Part shown: one piece after another, positions 45,562 to 55,079 of the stretch
Layout of the letters: every line of letters begins with the position of its first letter
How positions within the stretch are numbered: position 1 is the first letter of the stretch
NCBI GenBank assembly: GCA_023443025.1
Contig: JAEZWM010000017.1
Location: 66,446-130,445, forward strand
Reading direction: 5' to 3'
Length of the DNA: 64,000 bases
Source: Bacillota bacterium
GTDB lineage: Bacteria > Bacillota > Clostridia > Tissierellales > Peptoniphilaceae
The notes under the pieces: model-generated
The model's input: the letters and a program-made list of their open reading frames with translations, nothing else
What the model was told of the DNA's origin: nothing
Database searches by the model: none
Program-made: the position numbers and the translations under genes

Positions 45562-46476
45562 ATGTTATTAGATAAAAATATTGGTAAAAAGATAAAGTTT
45601 TATAGAAATTTAAGAAATGAAAAACTAGAAGATATGGAAGAAAAATTAGGTCTTTCTTTAAGTACATTAAAAAGAATTGAGGCTAATGGTGACTCTGTTA
45701 GTCTATTTAATTTAAATCTAATCTGCACTTATTTGAGAATAGACATTACAGATATTATAAATAGTTGCTTACATGAAGATTATATTCTAGCAAAAGAAAC
45801 TTTAAAAATTATTGAATCAAAAATTAACAGATATAATTATCAAATTTATGACGAGTTAGATATTCTTTCAACCATAAATAAATCTTCTATTTTAAGTGAC
45901 TACCTGGCATTAAATTCCATATTAGATTTTTATAATTATTTAGTCAACTTTGAAAATGGTAACATTAATGTTATATATAATGAATTAAAAAATATTTTAA
46001 AAAACAAAAACTCATTATTATTGTCAAATAGATTGTTCAGCGTTGTAAATGATGAAAGATATAAAATGCTGTACGCAAACACATGCGCTTCTGTTGGTAA
46101 TATAAAAGAAACTATCAGTATTCATAAAGAAATAATTGCTACATCTAATTCACCATTTATAATTGCAAAAGCTAGAATTAATTTAGCAAAACATTATTAT
46201 GCAAACAAAGATTATAGATCTGCTTATGAGTGTACACTTGAGACAATTCCTTATCTTTATAAGCATTCAATAATAGATAAGCTTCAAGCAGCATTCTGGA
46301 TGAAAGGTATATGTGAACTTAAATTAAACCTTGATTTTACTCATAGTATAGAATCAGCTGTGAATAGCGCATATTATTCCCGTTTAAATGATCAGTATAA
46401 CATATATAAAAATTATGCTAGAGATCATTTTGATTTAGATATCAAAGTACCTAATTCAACAATTACAATATACTAA
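45562..46476 (+). CDS. XRE-type HTH regulator with TPR-like C-terminal domain (RRNPP-like)
   Basis: A 304-residue cytoplasmic regulator. Residues about 5-62 form an XRE helix-turn-helix (IGKKIKFYRNLR, LGLSLSTLKRIEANG). The rest is all-helical, with TPR-like repeats (for example residues 180-250, INLAKHYYANKDYRSAYECTLETI). This architecture is that of PlcR/PrgX/Rgg-type peptide-sensing regulators. ATG 45562 is chosen with GGAG upstream; a longer frame from TTG 45544 would cross that site. The gene is divergent from a 52-aa secreted peptide gene and has a perfect promoter and a terminator. Peptide sensing is inferred from fold and context. Confidence 0.8.
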   Translation: MLLDKNIGKKIKFYRNLRNEKLEDMEEKLGLSLSTLKRIEANGDSVSLFNLNLICTYLRIDITDIINSCLHEDYILAKETLKIIESKINRYNYQIYDELDILSTINKSSILSDYLALNSILDFYNYLVNFENGNINVIYNELKNILKNKNSLLLSNRLFSVVNDERYKMLYANTCASVGNIKETISIHKEIIATSNSPFIIAKARINLAKHYYANKDYRSAYECTLETIPYLYKHSIIDKLQAAFWMKGICELKLNLDFTHSIESAVNSAYYSRLNDQYNIYKNYARDHFDLDIKVPNSTITIY

Positions 46477-46481
46477 AACCA

Positions 46482-46518
46482 GGCAGTGCAGTTATTACAA
46501 CTACACTGCCTTTTGTTT
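46482..46518 (+). terminator. terminator after the XRE/TPR regulator
   Basis: GGCAGTGCAGTT pairs with AACTACACTGCC (one mismatch), followed by TTTTGTTTT. Confidence 0.85.
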
Positions 46519-46889
46519 TACTTTCTCCAAAATGTCTTTACATCTGCTTTATCTACTATATTGTACTCTACCATCTTTTTTATAAGTCCATAATTTACTT
46601 CTTCTTTCCATGGGAATTTTATTATCATCTTTCCATAGTCGTAACCGCAAGCACTTATTTTTTCTTTAAATACATCTATTGTTTTGCCTTCCGGGGATAC
46701 TGAAAAGTGGTTCTTAGCCGTGCTGAATCCTATAATAAATGTACCATGATGCGTAAACATAGGCTGATTCCAAGCTATTCTTTTTTCCAGCTCCGGGAAG
46801 TCTACTTCAATTTTTTCTAATATATCTGAAAGTATCTTTCTATGCTCCGGATTCTCTATCTTTTCTAAATATTCACTAAATTCTTTCAT
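46518..46889 (-). CDS. DUF1801 family protein (YdhG-like iron chaperone fold)
   Basis: A 123-residue protein with the DUF1801 signature: an early helix (FSEYLEKIENPEHRKILSDIL), EKRIAWNQPMFTHHGTFIIGFSTAKNHFSVSP and a C-terminal PWKEEVNYGLIKKMV. Related proteins such as B. subtilis Fra/YdhG bind iron, but a role here is not shown. ATG 46889 has AAGGGAG six bases upstream and overlaps the preceding stop as ATGA. The frame open to 46931 is longer but lies in the transporter gene. Confidence 0.85.
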   Translation of the reverse strand: MKEFSEYLEKIENPEHRKILSDILEKIEVDFPELEKRIAWNQPMFTHHGTFIIGFSTAKNHFSVSPEGKTIDVFKEKISACGYDYGKMIIKFPWKEEVNYGLIKKMVEYNIVDKADVKTFWRK

Positions 46890-47836
46890 CTCTTTCTCCC
46901 TTTGAAATCTATCCTTGGTGCAAGCGTACACAAGAACATTCCTGATATTATTAATACTATTCCTATGATACCTGTAGTGCTTGGAAGTGGATCTTTTAAA
47001 AGTGTAACTCCGACTATTATCGTAAAAATAAGTTCCGCACTTTGAGTAGTCTCAACTATGGCCAGTTTTTCCTTGTCTTCTCTTACCATCCCTGTAGCTT
47101 TAAAGAATAATACTGTGGCAATTACACCTGAAGATACAGCTATAAGAAATGTTTGGAAAATTTGTCCTGCACTTGGCGGTCCACCTGTTACAAGAGCATA
47201 GATTGCAACTATGTTCCAAAATGGCACGGTCATAAGCGCCATGCCAAACACTCTTTGTATGCTATTTAACTTACCTTTTGTTAGCTTGAGCATTCCCCTA
47301 TTACCAAATGGGTATGCGATAGCAGCAATACTCATGGATATAAGAGTAAAGAATGATTCGCTAATATCTACGACACGTGCATTTTCCATCTGAAGCAGTA
47401 CTACTCCCAGTATTATTAGACTTGAAAATAAAAGGGGTTTTGTTGGGATTGGTTCTCCGAAGACAGGAGTTAAAAGCATGCCAAATACTATGGTAAGCTG
47501 CCAGAACGAGGCCGCTAACCATGATTCTCCATAAACCGTTGATAGTGATAGCGCGAAGTAAAACAGACTGAAGCCTATATTACTAAATATAAACCAAGGT
47601 AAAAAATTCTCCTTAATACTTAGAAATACACCCTTGAGCTCTCCTTTTACGAGTAAATAGATATAAAGTATTATGATTACAAAGAGGTATCTCATAACTC
47701 CTGACCATAAAAATGATCCTCCGCCAAGACTCATGCTTCTGTTGATAACAAAGGTAAAGGAAAAGAAGAACGATGCTAGTATCCCGTATATAATCGGTAT
47801 TCTTAAATTTGTATTTGTTTTTAATTTATTATTCAT
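46886..47836 (-). CDS. EamA/EmrE-type multidrug efflux family transporter
   Basis: A 316-residue inner-membrane protein with ten TM helices in the drug/metabolite transporter fold. The region PIIYGILASFFFSFTFVINRSMS and the WLAASFWQLT segment match the EmrE-type PF13536 group (multidrug resistance efflux transporters). It is co-transcribed with the DUF1801 gene by ATGA overlap. The substrate is unknown. Confidence 0.87.
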   Translation of the reverse strand: MNNKLKTNTNLRIPIIYGILASFFFSFTFVINRSMSLGGGSFLWSGVMRYLFVIIILYIYLLVKGELKGVFLSIKENFLPWFIFSNIGFSLFYFALSLSTVYGESWLAASFWQLTIVFGMLLTPVFGEPIPTKPLLFSSLIILGVVLLQMENARVVDISESFFTLISMSIAAIAYPFGNRGMLKLTKGKLNSIQRVFGMALMTVPFWNIVAIYALVTGGPPSAGQIFQTFLIAVSSGVIATVLFFKATGMVREDKEKLAIVETTQSAELIFTIIVGVTLLKDPLPSTTGIIGIVLIISGMFLCTLAPRIDFKGRKR

Positions 47837-47975
47837 ATATGCCCTCTATTTTCTTTTCTATTTAGACTCATTATCCTGTATACCCTTAATTTGAAAGTTC
47901 TAATTTTATCTTTTGCTCACTAGTTATATCCTTTTATACAATAGGTTATTTTGATATACTAGTCTTGGTGATAAA

Positions 47976-49037
47976 ATGCAAGACAGAGTTATCTTTCATG
48001 TGGATATGGACGCTTTTTTTGCATCTGTTGAGGAACTGGATAATCCAAACTTAAAAAAATATCCTGTAATCGTTGCAGGCCGTTCCGGCAGGGGTGTTGT
48101 AACCACTGCTAATTATAATGCCAGAAAATACGGCCTTCATTCTGCGATGCCTGTTTTTATTGCTAAAAAACTTTGTCCTCATGTCGTTATAGTGCCGGTA
48201 AGAAAAAATAGGTATAGTGAGCTGTCGAAGAAAATACACAGTATCCTTCTTAATACTACATCTCTTACAGAAATGGTTTCACTGGATGAGGCTTACATGG
48301 ATATGACTAATTTAACCGATTCACCCATAGATGCAGCCAAAGCCATACAAAAGAGAGTCTATGACGAACTGGGTCTCACTATGTCGATAGGTATTTCTTA
48401 TAATAAATTCTTAGCTAAGATTGCTTCTGACTGGAATAAACCAAATGGTATAAAAGAGATTACACCTGAAATGGTTCCGTCGATACTCTTAGATCTACCT
48501 TTAAGTAAAGTACATGGACTGGGCAATGTTTCTATTAAAAGATTTAATAATATCGGAATTTTCAATGTAGATGACCTTTATTCTCTTTCTGAAGAGTTTT
48601 TAAATGAATTCCTCGGGGTTCATGGTACGGAAATTTACAATAGAATCCGCGGAATTGACGATAGAGCGGTAAAGCCTGTACGTGAAAGGAAATCCATTGG
48701 AACCGAATCAACTTTTGCTCAGGATATATCTAAGCTTTCAGAATTGGAAGTACTCCTCGATGATTATTCTAAAGAGGTATGGGAACTACTGCTGAAAAAA
48801 GGCTTTATGACAAAAACTCTAACCGTCAAGCTTAAAGATGACGCTTTCGCATCCAGGTCTAAATCTGAAACTCTCATAGAGTATACTGATGATTTGGATT
48901 TAATTACAATTAAAGCACGACAACTGCTTGAATCTCTTTATGTGGACGGTAATTATAGATTGATGGGTTTGACCGCTTCCAACCTTATTGAAAATACTTT
49001 TAAACAGCTTAGTCTATTTGACTATAAGGAACAATAA
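47976..49037 (+). CDS. dinB: DNA polymerase IV (Y family)
   Basis: Translesion polymerase, 353 residues. Palm motifs are FHVDMDAFFASVEEL with catalytic Asp residues and SLDEAYMDMT with the Asp-Glu pair. The thumb HhH (KVHGLGNVSIKRF) and little-finger domain follow. The C-terminus KQLSLFDY is a clear beta-clamp-binding motif of the QxxLF type. A terminator follows at once. Confidence 0.95.
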   Translation: MQDRVIFHVDMDAFFASVEELDNPNLKKYPVIVAGRSGRGVVTTANYNARKYGLHSAMPVFIAKKLCPHVVIVPVRKNRYSELSKKIHSILLNTTSLTEMVSLDEAYMDMTNLTDSPIDAAKAIQKRVYDELGLTMSIGISYNKFLAKIASDWNKPNGIKEITPEMVPSILLDLPLSKVHGLGNVSIKRFNNIGIFNVDDLYSLSEEFLNEFLGVHGTEIYNRIRGIDDRAVKPVRERKSIGTESTFAQDISKLSELEVLLDDYSKEVWELLLKKGFMTKTLTVKLKDDAFASRSKSETLIEYTDDLDLITIKARQLLESLYVDGNYRLMGLTASNLIENTFKQLSLFDYKEQ

Positions 49038-49058
49038 AAGCCGGCGTTGCCGGCTTTT
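49036..49058. terminator. bidirectional terminator between dinB and murT
   Basis: AAAAGCCGGC and GCCGGCTTTT form a 10-bp stem with A and T tracts. It overlaps the ends of both convergent genes. Confidence 0.85.
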
Positions 49059-50346
49059 AAACGCTTTCTATGGTTTTGGATAACTCTTCCATAGCTGTAT
49101 AATTCGTTAAGAAGTATGTTTTTATATCTGATTTTTTCAGTTCTGTAATTGTATTTCTAATGTCTGTCGTTCTTTCAATTTTTGATGGTTCTATTCCCGC
49201 TTTTATTATGGCGTCATAGAGATGTTCAGCTGCTTCTCCATGTATATAAATCTTCTTTAGCTTTTCCTTTTTAAACGGTTCATAATCCACAGCTTCAAGC
49301 CATGTTATATCTTCCCCATCTGCAGGTCTATTGTTTACATTTATAAAGACATTAAACTCTGAAGTATCTTTGTCAATAAAAGCGATAGATCTATTGAAAC
49401 CGGCAGGGTTTTTTACTAGATTCAAAATAGTTTCATGCACACCAAAAGTAATGCTTTCCATCCTTCCGCTTCCTATTTTGTAGTCTCTTATCGCCTTATC
49501 TATGATGGTGTCCGTGATGCCCATCTCCTTTGCATATGAAACTGCAGCGAGTATATTAAATATAAAATAGTCACTTCCATATGGAGTATGGTATGCGAAT
49601 CCGTTTAAGTTAAATGTCTTATTTTCTAAATCTACATCTGTCGCTAGATAATCGATACTCGGTGTTTTAAATCCACAATTACAAGTATAGTGACCTATCT
49701 TGTCATAAAAAGCCTTGTTATAATGAAGAGTTTCACTACAAGCCGGACATGCTACAGATACACTTGAACCCTCTTGATCAAAGCTATCGACGCCGTAATA
49801 GATTTTTTCATTTTCTATTAAATCCATCCCCATTTTTACTAATAGCGGGTCGTTGGCATTAATTATTAGTGTTGTGTCTTTAGGGATTGCTTCTTTAATT
49901 TTCTCTACAAGTTTATTTAAGTCACCAAATCTATCTAACTGATCTTCAAAGAGATTGGTTAATACTAAATAGTTTGGTTTTATACTACTTGTAACCTGTT
50001 TAAGAAATCCTTCATCTACTTCAAGTACGGCGATGTCAGCATCGACAGTACCCGTCATAGTTGACTTTTCTACAAGGGTTGTAAGTATGCCTTGCGGCAT
50101 ATTTGCACCTTCGCTATTATGTGCTACCTTGTAAGATGCCCTCTCCATAACTGCAGATATAAAGTGGGTTGTCGATGTTTTTCCGTTTGTTCCTGTTACC
50201 ATTACAACATTTGGTGGTTGTTGAAGCTTTTTAATCAATTCCGGATCAATCCTTGATGCGATGTATCCAGGTAAACTTGATCCTCTCTTTAAAATTCTTC
50301 CAACTATCAGTGTAATTTTTGCAATAAGAATAGCAATTACTTTCAT
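49057..50346 (-). CDS. murT: MurT subunit of lipid II isoglutaminyl synthase
   Basis: Mur-ligase-fold enzyme that, with GatD, amidates D-Glu of lipid II. The 429 residues show the ATP loop VTGTNGKTSTTHF, NLFEDQLDRFGDLNK, a four-Cys zinc ribbon (CPAC...CNC, about 219-242) inserted in the middle domain, and the DUF1727 C-terminal domain ending in IYIHGEAAEHLYD. In most Firmicutes gatD directly follows murT; here the next gene is convergent dinB, and no glutamine amidotransferase lies nearby, so gatD must be elsewhere or absent. Confidence 0.9.
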   Translation of the reverse strand: MKVIAILIAKITLIVGRILKRGSSLPGYIASRIDPELIKKLQQPPNVVMVTGTNGKTSTTHFISAVMERASYKVAHNSEGANMPQGILTTLVEKSTMTGTVDADIAVLEVDEGFLKQVTSSIKPNYLVLTNLFEDQLDRFGDLNKLVEKIKEAIPKDTTLIINANDPLLVKMGMDLIENEKIYYGVDSFDQEGSSVSVACPACSETLHYNKAFYDKIGHYTCNCGFKTPSIDYLATDVDLENKTFNLNGFAYHTPYGSDYFIFNILAAVSYAKEMGITDTIIDKAIRDYKIGSGRMESITFGVHETILNLVKNPAGFNRSIAFIDKDTSEFNVFINVNNRPADGEDITWLEAVDYEPFKKEKLKKIYIHGEAAEHLYDAIIKAGIEPSKIERTTDIRNTITELKKSDIKTYFLTNYTAMEELSKTIESV

Positions 50347-50369
50347 AAATTCCTCTTTCCGTCTAAATT

Positions 50370-51995
50370 TTACTTACCAAGCATAATAGTGATATCCATG
50401 ATGTTTTCATTGATATCCATGAGTTTTTTTCTTATTTCTTTATATTTTTCATCATCCAAATCATCCAATTTGGTAAGTTTTTTATTTTCATCAAGTGATT
50501 GTAGTCCGATTTGTAAATCTACTAATTCTTTTTGAATATCCATCTTTTGAGCTTGATATTCATTGTCTTTTTCTAAACCATCACGAACCGGATCGAGAGT
50601 GTAGCTTTTCCATAGCTCAGCTATCTCAGTCTTAATTCCAAGATTTTCATTTAAAGTATTTGCGAGTGGTAATGACTGTTCCGTTTCACCATGTACCAGA
50701 AATATCTTTTTAGGCTTATTGTTCATTTTATTTACCCATTCAAGTAACATAGGCTCATCGGCATGTCCTGAGAATCCTTCCATTCTATGGATTTCACAAT
50801 TGACTGCTATTTCTTCACCAAGTAGTTTTACCTTTTCTGCACCATCCAGTAGAATTCTACCTAGTGAACCTTCAGCTTGATAGCCGACGAAGATAACTGC
50901 AGATTTTGGATCCCATAGATTATGCTTAAGGTGATGTCTAACTCTACCTGCTGTTGCCATCCCACTTGAGGAGATGATAACCCTTGGGAATCTAACGTTA
51001 TTTAGCATTTTTGATTCCTCAACTGATTTAACATAATTTAAATTAGGAAAATCAAATACATTGTCACCTGCAAGTATTAACGATTTTGCTTCGCTATCAA
51101 ATGCATAGGAGTTGTTCATAAATGCTTTTGTTGCAAGTATAGCCATTGGACTGTCGATATAGATAGGAATCTTTCTATATTCTTCAATCCTCTTTCCATG
51201 CTCATAGTACTTATTTAGTTCGTAGATTAGTTCTTGTGTTCTTCCTACAGCGAAAGACGGTATGATAACAGAACCACCTCTAGTCGTTACTTTGTCTATG
51301 ACATCGATAAGTTTATTTATACTGGTTTCAAATTCTTCGTGTACAGTATTACCATATGTGGACTCGAGAATTAAATAATCTGCTCCATTAATAAATTCAG
51401 GATCGTTTATTATAGGTCTATTTGGCATACCTAGGTCACCGGAAAACACAAGCTTGCTAGTTCTCCCGTTTTCTTTAATCCAAATCTCTACTATTGATGA
51501 CCCTAAAATGTGTCCGGCATCCTTAAATCTTACCGATATGTTTTCATTTAATTCTATATTATATCCATAGTGATTTCCCACGAAGTGCTTCATGGTATCA
51601 TCGACATCTTTCATTGTATAAAGCGGTTCTATGTCTTTCTTACCACTTCTTTGTCTTTTTTTGTTTTCCCACTCAGCATCATTTTCTTGGATTTTTGCAC
51701 TGTCAGCAAGCATTACACCACAGAGATCTACAGTAGGTTTTGTAGCATAAATTCTACCTCTAAAACCTTCCCTTACAAGCTTTGGTAGTCTTCCACTATG
51801 ATCAATATGTGCATGTGATAGAATTACAAAGTCAATCTCTTCCGGATCAAATTTAAATTTTTCATCATTTAATAATTCTAATTCCCTGGAACCTTGAAAC
51901 ATTCCACAGTCAATTAGAAACTTTTCGTTTTCGGTTTCAACTAGTATATTAGAGCCTGTAACTTCTTTTGCTGCTCCTAAAAAAGTAATTTTCAT
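50370..51995 (-). CDS. MBL-fold beta-CASP RNA-processing hydrolase
   Basis: Metallo-beta-lactamase nuclease of the RNA-specificity (beta-CASP) type, 541 residues. Visible are HAHIDHSG (motif 2), SGDLG (motif 4), the beta-CASP region SGMATAGRVRHHL, and a late His in GFSGHADE and LVHGE. The last 70 residues form a helical, Lys/Asp-rich extension beyond the usual length. Close relatives act on RNA ends, but the substrate of this subgroup is not defined. It is followed by murT. Confidence 0.9.
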   Translation of the reverse strand: MKITFLGAAKEVTGSNILVETENEKFLIDCGMFQGSRELELLNDEKFKFDPEEIDFVILSHAHIDHSGRLPKLVREGFRGRIYATKPTVDLCGVMLADSAKIQENDAEWENKKRQRSGKKDIEPLYTMKDVDDTMKHFVGNHYGYNIELNENISVRFKDAGHILGSSIVEIWIKENGRTSKLVFSGDLGMPNRPIINDPEFINGADYLILESTYGNTVHEEFETSINKLIDVIDKVTTRGGSVIIPSFAVGRTQELIYELNKYYEHGKRIEEYRKIPIYIDSPMAILATKAFMNNSYAFDSEAKSLILAGDNVFDFPNLNYVKSVEESKMLNNVRFPRVIISSSGMATAGRVRHHLKHNLWDPKSAVIFVGYQAEGSLGRILLDGAEKVKLLGEEIAVNCEIHRMEGFSGHADEPMLLEWVNKMNNKPKKIFLVHGETEQSLPLANTLNENLGIKTEIAELWKSYTLDPVRDGLEKDNEYQAQKMDIQKELVDLQIGLQSLDENKKLTKLDDLDDEKYKEIRKKLMDINENIMDITIMLGK

Positions 51996-51997
51996 AG

Positions 51998-53152
51998 TTA
52001 TTTCCTTCTATTTTCTAAAATTTGTTCTACATATACATCCTTGTTAGATATATTTCCATAAATGGCTACTCCAACTAGATTTTCATCTGAAATTTCTCCG
52101 GACCCATAGAAAAGTGCTAATTTCCCATCTTTATTTTCTGAAACACTATAATTTTCATCATTTGAGGTTTCACCATAAGTAAATAGTTGTTTTTCTCCTA
52201 TTTCTACTATATTTATTTCATCCGGATATCTATATCTTACTTTTCCTCCAAGCATATTCTCGCCCGCTGTTTTACCTTGTTTTAATGAAGAGTCCCACTG
52301 TCCAACAAGCTGTTTATCAAACTCCACACAATCCCCTGCAGCGTATATGTCTTCCGCAGTAGTTTCTAGATACTCATTTACTTTTATTCCGATATCATAA
52401 TCTATATTTGAACCCATTATAAATTCAATATTGGATTTAATACCTTTATTTAAAACAAGTAAATCAACTTTTATTCTTTCTCCTTTTGAAGTTTCAATCT
52501 CAGATATAGCTTCTTTACCAATTACATCTTTTATCACAGAATCTGTATATACTCTTATTCCTAATGCTTCAATATCTTTGGTAATTAAGCTAGATAATTC
52601 ACTGTTTAATGATGGATATAATATTGTTTGACCATGCTCGATAATCGAAACATCTTTTCCCATCTTTTTCAAAAGCAGTGCTTCTTGTATTCCTGCAATA
52701 CTAGCACCTACTATTACAACATTTTTAGGATTTACAAATTCCTCAAAAATTAAATCTTGAGGTGTTTTAATCATAATTACATTTTCCATATCTCCATATT
52801 CAACTACAGGAAGTACTATTCTACTACCGGTAGCTATAAGGAGTTTGGAAAATCTTATACTTCTCATATCATCCAAATGGACTGTTTTTGTTTCGGTATC
52901 AATTTTTACAACATTTGCGTTAAATACCATTTCTATATCATTTTGGAAGTACCAATCTATAGACTGCATCCACATATCCTTATCAATAAAATCATCATAT
53001 GCAGGAGAAGATAGTCTATCTTTGTACTTTTCTAAATCTTTATTCTTTGAGATCAGGGTAATCATACTGTCAGGATCCTTTTCTCTGATTACTCTCGTAG
53101 CACTATAACCTGCTATTCCTGAACCTATAATTAAATATTCAGTTCTATCCAT
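51998..53152 (-). CDS. FAD/NAD(P)-dependent pyridine nucleotide-disulphide oxidoreductase family protein
   Basis: A 384-residue flavoprotein of the rubredoxin reductase/nitrite reductase-like group. The N-terminal FAD motif is GSGIAGYSATRVIRE, the NAD motif is VIVGASIAGIQEALLL (about 145-160), and the C-terminal FAD site is DIYAAGDCVEF. The redox-active CxxxxC of disulphide reductases is absent. Its electron partner is not encoded nearby. It precedes the beta-CASP gene by two bases, so the two are probably co-transcribed. Confidence 0.87.
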   Translation of the reverse strand: MDRTEYLIIGSGIAGYSATRVIREKDPDSMITLISKNKDLEKYKDRLSSPAYDDFIDKDMWMQSIDWYFQNDIEMVFNANVVKIDTETKTVHLDDMRSIRFSKLLIATGSRIVLPVVEYGDMENVIMIKTPQDLIFEEFVNPKNVVIVGASIAGIQEALLLKKMGKDVSIIEHGQTILYPSLNSELSSLITKDIEALGIRVYTDSVIKDVIGKEAISEIETSKGERIKVDLLVLNKGIKSNIEFIMGSNIDYDIGIKVNEYLETTAEDIYAAGDCVEFDKQLVGQWDSSLKQGKTAGENMLGGKVRYRYPDEINIVEIGEKQLFTYGETSNDENYSVSENKDGKLALFYGSGEISDENLVGVAIYGNISNKDVYVEQILENRRK

Positions 53153-53242
53153 TTTTTCACCTCTTTTATATTATCAAAATATTAAGTGCCAGTCATTCTG
53201 TATTAATAATATCACATCATACGAATACATTTCAATAATGAA

Positions 53243-53273
53243 ACTTTAAAGCTCTCATTAAAAATGAGAGCTT
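53243..53273 (-). terminator. terminator of the pot operon
   Basis: AAGCTCTCATT and AATGAGAGCTT form an 11-bp stem around a three-base loop; the minus strand continues TTTAAAGTTT. It lies just after potD. Confidence 0.75.
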
Positions 53274-53278
53274 GTTCA

Positions 53279-54307
53279 TTATTCTGAAATTACATCCGTC
53301 CAGATCTTATCGTATAGCACTATTGTCTCGCCGGGATCGTTAAATACCTCAAGTTTCATTTTGTCCAGTTCCGGGAATACAATTGGTGAGTTTTTCATTT
53401 CATCTTCAAGTAAATCTCTTGCAGGAAGATTAGGAGTAGAGTATCCTACATAGTCAGCAAGCTTCGCTGCGACTTCAGGTTTACCCATATACTCAATAAA
53501 TTTATGAGCGTTTTCTACATTTTTTGCATTTGCAGGTATAACCATGGAGTCAAACCATAGGTTTGAACCTTCCTTTGGCACTGCATAGTCAAGGTCTTCG
53601 TTTTGCCTAACAGCATCATAAGCATCTCCCGAGTACATTACTGCAAGTTCTGCTTCGCCTCCAACTATTAAATCTTTTGTTTGATCAACTTGGTAAGCCA
53701 TTACTAGTGGCTTTTGTTCAATGAGTAACTGCTTTGCTTCTTCAAGTTCTGTTTCGTTTTTAGTGTTAAGAGAATATCCCAGTTTTAAAAGTGCAATACC
53801 TATTGAATCCCTTGAACTCTCAAGCATAACTATTTCATTTTTATAGTTTTCATTCCAAAGAATATCCCATGAGTCAACGGTTTCTTTAACCTCTGATTTA
53901 TTATAAACTATTCCCAGAGTTCCCCATAGATATGGTATAGAGTATTTGGATTCAGGATCATAACTCATATTCATAAGCGATGGATCGATGTTTTTAATCG
54001 TATTTATTTTGCTTTTATCAAGCGGTAGAAGTAAATCTTCTTTGATCATTCTTTCTATCATATAGTCTGATGGAATAATTACATCGTATGCATCTCCACC
54101 TTTTTTAAGTTTTACATATAAATCCTCATTGGTCACGAATGTATCGTATTTTACTTTTATTCCAGTTTCTTTTTCAAAGTCATCAAGTATACTTTTATCC
54201 ATATACTCTCCCCAATTGTATACATTGACAACATTTTCAGAGCTACCTCCACCGCATCCTGTTATTAAGACTGCAGATAGTAAAATCAGTACAAATAATT
54301 TTCTCAT
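53279..54307 (-). CDS. potD: spermidine/putrescine ABC transporter substrate-binding lipoprotein PotD
   Basis: Extracellular polyamine receptor, 342 residues. A lipoprotein signal ends at LITGCGG. The fold starts VNVYNWGEYMD, the hallmark of PotD/PotF, with WGTLGIVYN and YVGYSTPN downstream. ATG 54307 follows GGAGGAA. It is last in potABCD, two bases after potC. Confidence 0.94.
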   Translation of the reverse strand: MRKLFVLILLSAVLITGCGGGSSENVVNVYNWGEYMDKSILDDFEKETGIKVKYDTFVTNEDLYVKLKKGGDAYDVIIPSDYMIERMIKEDLLLPLDKSKINTIKNIDPSLMNMSYDPESKYSIPYLWGTLGIVYNKSEVKETVDSWDILWNENYKNEIVMLESSRDSIGIALLKLGYSLNTKNETELEEAKQLLIEQKPLVMAYQVDQTKDLIVGGEAELAVMYSGDAYDAVRQNEDLDYAVPKEGSNLWFDSMVIPANAKNVENAHKFIEYMGKPEVAAKLADYVGYSTPNLPARDLLEDEMKNSPIVFPELDKMKLEVFNDPGETIVLYDKIWTDVISE

Positions 54308-54308
54308 C

Positions 54309-55079
54309 TTATTCCTCCTCTTTGGTTTTTTTATTAATCAAAACAAGTAGAATCAACATCGTTAAAAACATCAATGTTGATAGTGCATTTATGATCGGGT
54401 TGATTCCCCTTCTCGCCATTGAAAATACGGTTGTTGAAATATTTGCAACTCCATGCCCTGTTGTGAAAAACGAAATTACAAAATCATCTATAGATAATGT
54501 AAATGCGAGCATTGCACCGGTTACAATTCCAGGCATGATCTCAGGAAGAACTACTTTAGTAAAAGCCTGAAATGGTGTTGCTCCCAAGTCCATAGCTGCT
54601 TCAGGTAAATGCCTGTTCATCTGTTTGAGTTTAGGTAAAACAGAAAGTACTACATATGGTATCGTAAAAGCAATATGAGATAGTAGCATAGTAAATAATC
54701 CAAACTTTAGCTTTAATACCCCATAAAGTACCATTAGTGAAACTGCTGTAACTATATCAGGGTTTAATACCGGTATATAGTTGAAATTTAAAATGGTATT
54801 TCTTGCTCTTTTGCTGAAGTTAGAAAGACCCATCGCCGCAAAAACTCCGGTGATTGTAGAGATTATAGTCGTTAATACAGCTACCAAAAGTGTATGGTAG
54901 AGCGCAGCCATTACCTCTCTATCTTTAAAGAGCTCTGCATACCATTTAAGCGTAAATCCTCCCCATTGTCCTCTTAGCTTAGAGTCGTTAAATGAATATA
55001 CTATCAGTACGATAATCGGTGCGTAGAGAAAAAGAAATGTAAGAACTAAATAAAAATTTCTAAATCTATTTTTTACCAT
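54309..55079 (-). CDS. potC: spermidine/putrescine ABC transporter permease PotC
   Basis: A 256-residue permease with six TM helices. The YSFNDS motif after helix 1 and the coupling loop EAAMDLGATPFQAF are PotC hallmarks. It overlaps potB by seven bases. Confidence 0.94.
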   Translation of the reverse strand: MVKNRFRNFYLVLTFLFLYAPIIVLIVYSFNDSKLRGQWGGFTLKWYAELFKDREVMAALYHTLLVAVLTTIISTITGVFAAMGLSNFSKRARNTILNFNYIPVLNPDIVTAVSLMVLYGVLKLKFGLFTMLLSHIAFTIPYVVLSVLPKLKQMNRHLPEAAMDLGATPFQAFTKVVLPEIMPGIVTGAMLAFTLSIDDFVISFFTTGHGVANISTTVFSMARRGINPIINALSTLMFLTMLILLVLINKKTKEEE

